64,000 nt of DNA. Origin: Odontesthes bonariensis. Its lineage: Eukaryota; Chordata; Actinopteri; Atheriniformes; Atherinopsidae. The stretch is taken from assembly GCF_027942865.1 (NCBI RefSeq), contig NC_134510.1, positions 29,406,163 to 29,470,162 on the forward strand. Reading direction: 5' to 3'. The translations under genes were made by a program, and so were the position numbers. The notes beneath the pieces were generated by a model that saw nothing but the letters and a program-made list of their open reading frames with translations, had not been told where the DNA came from and made no database searches. Positions 54,921 through 64,000 of the stretch are shown one piece after another (position 1 is the stretch's first letter; every line of letters begins with the position of its first letter).

Positions 54921-55757
54921 TTAAAGGGATAATCCGGCGTAAAATGCACTTTAGATCAATATACGGGATGTTGGGAGTACATACGTTGAGTTGACATCAA
55001 AATCATGTCATTCGGATGTGTTTTGAGAATTTCGATTTGACCGTTTTTAGCCAAAAGTCGTTAGCCTGGAAGTGATGGGGGCATCGAGTATCGCCGCTAC
55101 AAAACGCTATTTTTATACCTCTTCTACAGCTCCAAACAACATAACACTTACATGGTAGTGAGTAGAGGGTCCCTAAAGCCAAACCGAAGTGTCCCGAGGT
55201 CTTCATGTGGTCGGATATAGAGTCCAGAATGAATTTAATCAAGTCAGTACCTTTCCGGAAATGTTGCTGCTGCAGCTGCCGCTTAAGACCGTGGTGAAGT
55301 TGGTTTGATATTGGTTTGAAAAAAAAGACACCTTATTTCCTTATTGTGAATATCTGTCAGAAAATCCAATATCAAACCAACTTCACCACGGTCTTAAGCG
55401 GCAGCTGCAGCAGCAACATTTCCAGAAAGGTACTGACTTGATTAAATTCATTCTGGACTCTATATCCGACCACATGAAGACCTCGTTCGGGCGGTTTGGC
55501 TTTAGGGACCCTCTACTCACTACCACGTAAGTGTTATGTTGTTTGGAGCTGTAGAAGAGGTATAAAAATAGCGTTTTTTAGCGGCGATACTCGATGCCCT
55601 CATCACCTCCAGGCTAACGACTTTTGGCTAAAAACGGTCAAATCGAAATTCTCAAAACACATCCGAATGACATGATTTTGATGTCAACTCAACGTATGTA
55701 CTCCCAACATCCCGTAAATTGATCTAAATTGCATTTTACGCCGGATTATCCCTTTAA
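54921..55757. mobile_element. Large foldback miniature transposon with TTAA target duplication
   Basis: TTAA at 54921-54924 and 55754-55757 flank an 829-bp palindrome. The left arm, 54925-55314 (390 bp), begins AGGGATAATCCGGCG; the right arm, 55366-55753 (388 bp), is its near-perfect reverse complement, ending CGCCGGATTATCCCT. Only about 51 bp of non-palindromic loop lie between them. A few single-base mismatches and one or two small indels are visible between the arms, so divergence is low and the insertion or its arm-homogenising event looks recent. There is no transposase. The TTAA duplication suits piggyBac- or Kolobok-mobilised elements. It sits about 0.6 kb upstream of the sh3d21 start. 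Confidence 0.9.
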
Positions 55758-56577
55758 GCACTTCCTCCACTTCACTGTTGAATGTTTGCAGTTGATCATC
55801 TAAATTAAATCCTCATATTGTGCAGGATTTGACATTTTGGTCTTTTACACTGTATGCATCATACACCATATATAGAAAAGTAACAAATGATTTATCAGTT
55901 TATTCAGGCTTACCCTGAAATTTCAAAGGGTGGAAGTTTCTGGCCATGTTGGCCAACCTTTCTTAGAATTAAACGTGTGATAGTTTCACATGTTTCACAA
56001 AGGTTTCCTTCTGCTGACATATGTTGACATGTTCACTTGTAACTGTGAGGTTGTTTTGTTGCTAAAGCTCCCAAGTTCGGTATGGTTATGGCTGATTTAT
56101 AATTGTGTAGAATTTACTTTCAATAAAATATGGCCCTTTGGAGAGCTTGTGGGGCTACTGTAGATAGAAAATTGAGCTCACATGGGTCTACAGTGGTCCC
56201 ACACTGGGCCCCGTCAAGGCCCCACCTGGGCCAAGTTGTGTGGAGCCTACATGTGCCCCACATTTAGTGATTTGAGGGTTTGCTGTTAGTCCACAGTAAA
56301 CCAAGCAGAACAGGCCCCAGGTAGGACCCACTAGCCTGGGTATGGCTAGCTTGAAATATTTTACAATATAGGGTTCTATAGAGAGCTGTAGTACATTTAT
56401 TCAAGTACTATGCCATTTTGAGATGCTTCAGCTTGAGTATTTTCCTCGCATTTTCTGAGGCCTTATACTTCCACTACATTTCAGAGGTAAATATTGTAAT
56501 TTACATTTATCTTTTTTATATTATTGTAACCTAAAATATATTTTACATAAAATATACCATCAGTTCTTCTGTCACAG
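55758..56577. other. Intergenic stretch with a G/C-rich degenerate repeat
   Basis: There is no gene. The part at about 56160-56345 contains recurring pieces such as GGGCCCCGTCAAGGCCCCAC, CCTGGGCC and TGTGGAGCCTACATGTGCCC, which look like a degenerate minisatellite or a transposon fragment. The rest is AT-rich. Confidence 0.4.
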
Positions 56578-56702
56578 ATGAAAAGCAGCAATAGACAGTA
56601 TGACTACTTCTATAAAGATAGGCAGGGATCTGGCAACTCTGGACGAAGAAGACCACCAGTTTCCCCAAAGAGTGAGGTTTATTTAGATGGTCAGACTGGT
56701 AT
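56578..56702 (+). other. Orphan exon-like segment, function unknown
   Basis: A splice-acceptor-like site (TTCTTCTGTCACAG) is directly followed by 41 open codons beginning MKSSNRQYDYFYKDRQG and continuing through RRRPPVSPKSEVYLDG to a possible donor, ACTG|GTATGC. The composition is hydrophilic, rich in Ser, Arg and Pro, as in a disordered protein region, and the antisense frame looks less protein-like. No partner exon was found on the plus strand and I do not recognise the sequence. It may be a relic exon, part of a non-coding RNA or chance. Confidence 0.25.
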
Positions 56703-56782
56703 GCAGTACAGATTTGTAGTTGTATGTTTTTTACTCATTGTCTTTTTTTTCAATGGCTTGTTGGTTTTTGTTTGAAAAATCT

Positions 56783-57989
56783 TTTATTGGTTGGATTCAG
56801 TAAAGGATGCATGGAGGCGATAATTAAAGTAATCAGTGTCTCTTTAATTTACAGTCTCAAAGAAAAAAATTGTTACAACAAACAAAAACAAACAAAAAAA
56901 ACAGTATTCCTATGATCATCTTTAAACAATTAAATGGAAATCTCAATCTGTTGGCCTGTATTGTAAAAGTAAGACCAGTGCAACAAGGCACACAAAAGAC
57001 ATAATTAAATTGTATCTCAGACAAATGACATCATTTTCTTGTATCTAGACCAGATACACACATATTCTAAGTCATATTGTTGTTGTATTTGTTCAAAATG
57101 ACAGACTACACTTTTTCAGCTGTTTTTTTTCAGTAATATAGTAACAATGCTGCACACAATATACACACTAAGTCATGACAAACACCCATAGAAATACTTC
57201 AAAGTCTATGGTAATCAAGACAAACCATCTGTTACAAAGGAAATCAAACTCCAGCCTAGCCAAGTACAAAAACTACAATGAAGATCTACGGAGGGAAAAA
57301 ATTTAATTTCTTGTAGTATTATACATTGAATCGGCATCAAAAGGTCAAGCAAAAGCTATTGTTAAGAAAAACAAAATGTCTGACTGAAAATGTTATAAAG
57401 AGCATGTTAACCCTGCAGAGTTGGTCCCCTTGATGGTCATACTTTTTTTTTTTTTTTTCCTTTTTCTTTAATGACAACATAACATGGGCATTACAGTGTG
57501 CTGACTGCTGTCATGTTGATCCAGATGAGACGCATCTTTCAGGACTAATGGATGGGGCATTGATATTGTAAAAAAAGAGTTTGCAGTAAATCTTTTTTTT
57601 TTTTTTTAACTTTCACAAGTATAAGGCACGATCTGATTGTCAATCTGAAGTTAGTTTCTCATCCTGCTCATCTCAATGAGAAATGTCTAAGTGTTACAGA
57701 AATGCTGCATGAAAGAATTCAAATCCAAAAATCAAAAGGAAAGGACATTTTAAAAAAAAAACTGTCATTTTAGATCAACTTTCATAAGAAATGCCCATAT
57801 AAACAGTGCTTCTACTAGTCACAATCTGTATCCAGGAGATGGTTATTATGTCAAGTTTAAGTAAGAAACCTGCCCTGAAGACTGATGCAATAGTTTTAAA
57901 ACATTTGAATCTGCATTTATTAAACCATTTATCCTGGATGAAATCATTTATTCAGATCCTATAACAACACCAAAGTCTATTAAGACTGC
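56783..57989 (-). other. thrap3: thrap3 3' untranslated region, probable extent
   Basis: After the TAA at 57990-57992 the minus strand is AT-rich and non-coding. AATAAA signals occur at 57916-57921 and 56783-56788 (written TTTATT). The second would give a leader-to-end 3' UTR of about 1.2 kb. Which signal is used cannot be told from the sequence. Confidence 0.45.
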
Positions 57990-60900
57990 TTAAGTATTCT
58001 CCCGATCAATTTCTGCCTTTTTGTGGTCCTGCTCTGTCTCCTTCCCCTCCTTGCCACTGTGCTCCCTGTTGTTCTGGAACTTATCAAACGCCCATTTGGA
58101 GCTATTCATGATGGCGTTGCCAGTGGCTTTGCGGACAATGAATCGTGTCCTTCCACGGGGGATGCTTCCCTGTGCTTGCCCTCTGTTGTCCATCCACTTG
58201 CACTCGGACTCTCCATCTCTGTCATCATGCTAAAGTTTAAAAGAAGCAAAGATATGTCAAGGACATAAGAGATTAATAAAGTTGGGCATGCGGTTCCACA
58301 AGACACCACAAGGCTGATTTTAATGAAACTAGGAATAGGAGGCATGAATAAAGAAAGGAACAACCCTACCAAGTAGTATTTTTTGTTCTTGGGAGTAAAC
58401 TCTGGGTCCCAGTCTTCACTTTTAGGGTCTACTGCCACTTTCACAGGGTTAGTGTGTGAACTGTTTTCCTGATAACTCACTTTGTTCCAGCCTCTTCCAC
58501 GGATTCGTATTTGCTGTAATTAGGAGAAAAAAATATAAGAACCCGAAAAAGAGAGACAACACAGGGCAAACTGAAAAAAAATCAAACTCACAAATCCTCC
58601 ACGCGACCAGCCTCCTTCAGCCGGTCTTGGTGACTCTCTTTGACTCAGCCAAGCCCTGTCGTAGACTTCATCTTTTGACTCAGGCTTGTCATGAGGTAAA
58701 CTTTCATCTTTATGAGATTTGGAGGACGAAGAAGATGAGGATGAACTGGAGCGAGAGCGCTTCTTATCGCTTTTCCTACCAAGGGGAATGAAAATCCTGT
58801 CATGCCCAGATATTTATGTTGCAACCTATGTGAACAGAACTATTCAAAATAATTCCGGAAAGTTTCAATTTTTAAGTACAAGGCAGTTGCACGTACTTCT
58901 GTCTCTTGCAGTATTTGGAGACATTTTCCTCGGATCTCTCCCTGCTAAAATCTGGGGAACCTTTCATATCTCTTCCCCGATCCTGATTATAATCTCTTTC
59001 ATGGGTGGAATATTTTTTACGACGCTCTATGTCCAAACGAAGGTCCATTGGGTCACCCTTCACTTTTTCCCCGCCGTCCTGAGCAAATCAAAACACAGAA
59101 CACAATGTCGTGGACAGACTTTGAATTAGCATGAAGACTCCACGAGTCAGCTCTCTGCCAAGCTGGAGTGTAGACTAAATAGAGCAGTCCATGGGAAAAA
59201 GGGAAAAATCTGTTTGACAGCCAACTGGCCAGAATAACACAGAGCCATTCTGGTGTGAATTTTCCAGTGCAGTTAAACGGCCAAAAATAGCAGTTTAACC
59301 TGTTTAAAGTATTTCCTGAACAATTCTCCAAAGCAGATGTTTACACAATGATTTTTTTTTCTTTTTTTTTTTTTTTAAGCCTCCCAGGCAGCTATTTGAT
59401 AATGATATGAAAATCAACTTGAAAAGACTTAAGATTTACCTTGGCTAAACAATCCATCACCATAGACTCCATTCATATGACTGTTTTTGAAGAAATTCTC
59501 ACTGGTGTGTTCGACTGCTTCTGGACATGCCAGTATCACAGTTTTGAGGCAAAATATTGCACAAACTCATTTCACATCATCTTCGCTTGTCTTCCATGTT
59601 TTTAAAATACTTCAAGAAGATGATTCCAGGGCTTCAGAAAAGTATATTAAGTCTTTTCAAAACACAACTGTAGGGGAAAAAAAAAAAAAAGATGGATCTC
59701 CTGCTTCAAGCTGATTAAGTTGATTATCATACCATCGTGATACAGTAAACAGACTACATTAGCTGCATGGAGGGTTGGAAACCAGCCTTAAAACTTTGAA
59801 AGATGCTTTGGGAAATATACCAGTTTGAATGCACTGTATAGGTATTTGGTCAAGGCATGCAAAACCCACCAGTATGGCTTATCGGCAAAAGTCAAGAACA
59901 AGGAAATCTGATTGTTCATGCTGATTTACATTTACTCGGTTCTTAGTAATGTTTGCTCTTTTGTGCTCAAAAGTTCAGTTGATGTGTCCATGTGAGACAG
60001 AGAAGTGCTATAAAGGATGATTCAGAATGTTAAGCATGGAAATAAAAGCACATGTGCCTGAAGTGCTTGCTGTTGGTTATTTCCGGTCTTTTTTTTATTT
60101 CTATTGTTATTCATTTTTTTTCTTTTAAGGAATACTTACGAAGATATTTGTTTAGAGTCCTTTGGACAGCTTTGTCACAGAGGCTTCCATTTCTGACCAT
60201 GTTTCATTCATTTAGCCTCGGTCAAGCTTTTGCTCACAATACAAACAATTTGCCACGTGAGGCGATACAACAAACAACAAAGTCAAAGAGCCTTCTTTTT
60301 TTTTTTTCATTTCTGAGACTTTGACCATTTCCCCTCATGGAAAGCCACAGGCAGTCTAAAGGCATCTGGCTCACTCGCTTGTTTGCTGTTGTTTGTCCGA
60401 CATGTTTCATACCGCAAAGTGTTCAGTCACCTTGTAAGTGCCATCCTCTGAGCTTTTCATCGCCTCATAAAGTTGAGGGTGTTTCTTAAAAGCACTTGGT
60501 GAAACATCAATTCGCCTGCGAGAAAGAAACACAGTTTAGGCAAGAGAATTAAGATGGCTCATGATAAATAGCCATACGTCCAAAAACCAACCAAATAGAG
60601 CTACACTGAACTGGGAAGGCTACATAATACAGAGAAAGAGGGAAGAAAAACTGCAGGGAAAATAAAACTGACCTCCACCAAGCATGAGAACTAATAAGCC
60701 AAGATGGCCTGTTGTTTATCAGATAGGAAAGGTGAAAGAAATACCTGAAAGCTGTTAAAAGAAGACGTGAAGCCACAGCACACTGAAGGTGAGAGGGTCA
60801 CTCAATCAAGGCGACTCTACCTGTGTATCTCTGGGCTTTTTCTTGGCTTCATCATTTCCTCCTGTGCAGCTTGTCTTTGGTACAAGGTGAATCGCTCGTT

Positions 60901-63900
60901 TAGAGTCATGCCAGATGACTGAAAGTGCTGGGCTGAGAGGGTAAACGGTAAGAAATAAGATGCTAAGGCTACATCTGGATTCACGTGTTAGGCTGTAGTG
61001 GATAATGCTGCCTTTACTTCCATGTGTCCTGCATTGTGTGCAAAAACGGTTTCCTAATTGATTTTCTGGGAATTTGTCTCTGTAACTGCCAAATCCACCG
61101 TTTAGTTTCACATTCCTCTTAAAACATCATATAATATGCTCCTTCTTTTTTCTGAAAAATGTAGTTAAGCTGTAGTTTGCCACTGACCGAAAAGTTGAAT
61201 TGCTCATGATTTGTGATGCAAATAAAAGTTTGTGTATTTCTAAAACATTTATTGCTTTGTTCATAAGCAGAAAATATGCGTAAATTACGGCGAGACACAG
61301 TGTAGCAACATACGACTCACCTTTGATGTGGTGTACAATGGCGACAATGTGTTGAGCAAACAGCTCAGAGGGACTCCTCTGTGATGGAGCAGCCTGAACG
61401 TGCTGAAAGATTGAGCGAAACTCCTGATCCTTTTTTGAGGCCTGCACGAGGTCCTGAGACAGCTGCCGCTCTTCAGCTAAAATATCTGACGAGCTGAAAT
61501 GATAACAAATATGAATTAAAAAAAACCAACAACAACACATTCTTTAGTCCCATGCTCTTCTTTACAACAAAGTAGGTTGTAATATTGTTGTTCAATTACA
61601 ACCCTGTTTCCAAAAGAGATGGAACGTTGCATAAAATGTAAAGTGAAAACAGTTTACATTTTAAACGAATGATAAGCAAATCAGTCAAAGCTCATCTGTA
61701 CTTGGAATAAAGAAAGGACACTAAATTTAAGTCATTGAAACTCAACACCTACTGTTTTTTACTGAAAAAACGTCTCATAAATGTTTGGGTTAATCATTAA
61801 ATACTCAAATACATTACTGGGTATAACAAGAGCATCCCAGAGAGTCCTGAGTCTGTTATAAGTGAAGATGAGGCGGAGACGCAGTTCTTTTGTGGAAATC
61901 ACTGCGCAGGCCAGAAGCACTTCTGAAAACCAGTATCAGTGATCACTGATAAAATGTGTTCATTGCTGCCTTCTCTGGGCCACATCTCATTTAAGATGGA
62001 GGTGAATTGGAAGCCTTGAGTCGTCAAATATTTTAAAATTCTTTTTGGAAATCATGGATACCAATCGTCCAGGCTAGAGTGGAGGGTGACCATCTGGTTT
62101 GTTGTCAGCGCACAGTTCCAAAGCTGTGCGATGGTATAGGTGTGCTGTGGTGCACCTCGCATGGGTAACTCGGACACCTGTGAAGGTACCATTAACACTG
62201 AACAAAATGTACATGGTCGGAGCAACATATGCGGCCATCTAGGCCAGTAGGGAAAAATAATATGGTTTACAGTCTAGAGCTGTGTGAATAGCTATCGATG
62301 TGTTTTTTGTATAAATTGCACACATCTATTGTTGAGAATGAGACTATCAAGTTAATGCATCGTCCTGGATCACACACGTGCAAAGACGCTCTTCTTGTCC
62401 AAATTTGAAATAACTAACTAATTTTGAGTTAGAAATGTGTCAAAAAGGACACCTCCAAAATTTCTACTGCGGACGACAGTCCAGTGGTACCAGTTTACTT
62501 GGCGCTGCACTGCAACTTTCTTGGGAACAGGGTTGTAGATGACATTCAAACATTGAACACTTTAAATTATTAAATGATGCTCACCTCATCAGGCTATCTC
62601 CAAGGAGATCCATCCTTACATTAACTTTTGCTTCTGGTTTCCTTGAGGACATGAGAGGTGAGCCCTCTCCTCTCATCATAAACATCTCTCTGTCAGAGTT
62701 CCGCCTTAGTAATGGTGCAGAAGATGCCACAGAGGGAGAGCTTGCCAACTTCCTTGTTTTGCCACTCATATCTGGGGACAATTCTTCAAATCTTTCTGTT
62801 AACTCCCTCTTAGCAAGAGCAGCAGAGATGGCTGCTGCTTTATCCTTTCCACTGAGATGTGTCTCCCCTGCCATGGCATCAAGTTCACCATTAGCAAACT
62901 GCGAGTAGGCTGCATTCTGCCACTTGCCAAAGCACTCTTCAATAAGCTTGTGGGCTGAACGAGTGACCTTGCTCTTTGGCTTAGCTGTCTCGTCACCATT
63001 GTACCAGTCTTTAAGTGATTTTGAAGGAGGCTTGGTGATCATCTCATCCTCTTCCTCCCCCTCAGCAGACAGAAATGGAGAGGCTTTCAAAAAGCTGCTC
63101 AGAGACACCTCATCGTCGATGTCACTGTACTTTCTTGACACCGAGTCAGAGATAACTGCTGATGCTTTGCTATTTACGTTCCCCTTTTCCATATCCACAT
63201 CCTTGGTTTCTGTGCTGTTGCCATTTTCCCGAGCAGATTTAGCCTTTTTGTTTTGCTCCTCCAAAAACCTGAACAGTGAAAAAAGATAAAGAGCTGTAGC
63301 TAACGAGGCATGCTACTTGAAAGACGAACAACTGCAACATTGAAATTAGAATAGTTTAAAACAACAAAGTATGAGAATAAAGAATTATTTTTTCAAAATG
63401 CAAAATGGTTTCAGTCCCTCTAAATCCCTGAACATTAGTGCACAATGTAATAAGAGCTACAGTTTACTTAAAACTTAGATAGAAATGACAAAATGACTGT
63501 GATTAAACAGAAGAAACGATCACCAACTTATGGATTACGAGTAAAATTGGCCTTACTTCCTAAAGGCAATGGAGATTGCCATTTTATCTCCATCCAGGTA
63601 TTCCTCAGTGGAGAAGAAGTCAAAGCTGGAAAGCATTGGATTTAGACCTTCATGTGAGGTTTTTTTTGCTGAGGATGTACCACATGCTTTCTGCCACGTG
63701 GGGGCGCCATTGCTGGTGTCATTTGTGACTTTAGTGGCGCTAGACTGACTAGTAGTTTGGCTACCCTGGCCTACGGTGAGGGTAGAGCCAGCAAGGGGAC
63801 TGTTTTTCTTCAGACTGCTGCTGCATTCCGTCAGGCTGTGCCAGCTCCCCTCAGTTTTCCCACCGCCTGCACCTTCTCTAGCGTCTCCTGCCAGTAACTC

Positions 63901-64000
63901 AACATGCTCTGCTGGCTCCTCATCTACGCCTCCTTCCTTTTGGACTTCCTTGGAGACTACTTGCTCCTCTTTGACATCTTTGGAGTTTTGGTTAGCCAGC
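57990..64000 (-). CDS. thrap3: Thyroid hormone receptor-associated protein 3, C-terminal part (5' end outside window)
   Basis: Nine exons join in frame: 63557-64000 (continues beyond the edge), 62585-63268, 61321-61493, 60821-60932, 60431-60515, 58897-59078, 58592-58775, 58370-58513, 57990-58229, giving about 748 C-terminal residues. Recognisable THRAP3/BCLAF1-family blocks, in order, are [96 protein letters not shown], a serine run, [24 protein letters not shown] and HDDRDGE. The SELFAQHIV block favours THRAP3 over BCLAF1. Family knowledge: a nuclear SR-like protein that associates with spliceosomes and exon-junction complexes and promotes splicing and nuclear mRNA decay. The Arg/Ser-rich N-terminus is off the window. 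The stretch encoded at 62700-64000 and the C-terminal RG-rich region look divergent from human. All introns are GT-AG. Confidence 0.95.
61597..62536 (+). mobile_element. Internally deleted Tc1/mariner-like element
   Basis: Terminal inverted repeats TACAACCCTGTTTCC and GGAACAGGGTTGTA bound about 940 bp. The interior holds scattered fragments of a Tc1-like transposase gene, for example around 62040-62060 (TTTTTGGAAATCATGGATA) and 62130-62240, where the DDE-region codons for a tryptophan-rich block and a following GTxxAE-like block can be recognised, all broken by stops and deletions. It is a non-autonomous fossil in the thrap3 intron between the exons at 61321-61493 and 62585-63268, ending only about 50 bp from the latter's donor. 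The superfamily is inferred from the fragments and the TA at each end. Confidence 0.75.

Noticed and set aside
60907-60920. Alternative thrap3 acceptor at CACTTTCAG|TCATCT
   Set aside because: It would break the frame with the preceding exon; the acceptor CCCTCTCAG at 60933 keeps the frame and restores residues [10 protein letters not shown] matching the family.
62651-63289. Plus-strand open frames of 85 and 121 codons
   Set aside because: They lie opposite the large thrap3 exon and are its antisense shadows.

Overview
This is nuclear DNA of a vertebrate, almost certainly a ray-finned (teleost) fish. Three multi-exon genes with canonical GT-AG introns can be read. Two of them face left and one faces right. 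They are the 3' part of thrap3 (minus strand, running off the right edge), sh3d21 (minus strand) and eva1b (plus strand). This neighbourhood, THRAP3 - SH3D21 - EVA1B, and its relative orientation are as I remember them from human chromosome 1p34, which independently supports the naming. Fish origin is suggested by the repeats: Tc1-like and TTAA-flanked miniature transposons, Rex1/L2-type LINE remnants with short tandem tails, and a tRNA-derived SINE.

Layout. From 1 to about 19.9 kb there is no gene I can support. The stretch is AT-rich and holds a LINE tail at 11.6-11.8 kb, a tRNA-SINE head and a SINE/LINE-type tail at 13.5-14.0 kb, and a miniature inverted-repeat element at 18.2-18.4 kb. From about 20 to 34.6 kb lies eva1b. 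Its short coding region (33167-33770, two coding exons, 163 residues) appears to be preceded by untranslated exons at 31530-31700 and possibly at about 19.96-20.2 kb, which would give an 11-kb first intron containing a decayed reverse transcriptase. From 34.6 to 40.3 kb lies a convergent intergenic space with a LINE tail, one unexplained open stretch and a TTAA miniature element.

From 40.3 to 54.4 kb is sh3d21, whose 16 coding exons I could join in frame to a 462-residue protein with three SH3 domains, a proline/lysine-rich middle and a C-terminal coiled coil. That is the plan of the CD2AP/CIN85 adaptors. From 54.4 to about 56.8 kb, between sh3d21 and the 3' end of thrap3, sits an 829-bp near-perfect foldback transposon flanked by TTAA. 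From about 56.8 kb to the right edge is thrap3: nine exons that join in frame and encode the C-terminal 748 or so residues of this nuclear mRNA-splicing/decay factor. One of its introns carries an internally deleted Tc1-like element.

The three genes do not form a pathway: an adaptor protein, a small membrane protein and a nuclear RNA-processing factor are simply linked by old synteny. I found no unusual biological system. The most interesting points are the three-SH3 structure of fish sh3d21, its four-base first coding exon, the foldback element in its upstream region, the divergent middle of thrap3 and one orphan exon-like segment at 56.6 kb.
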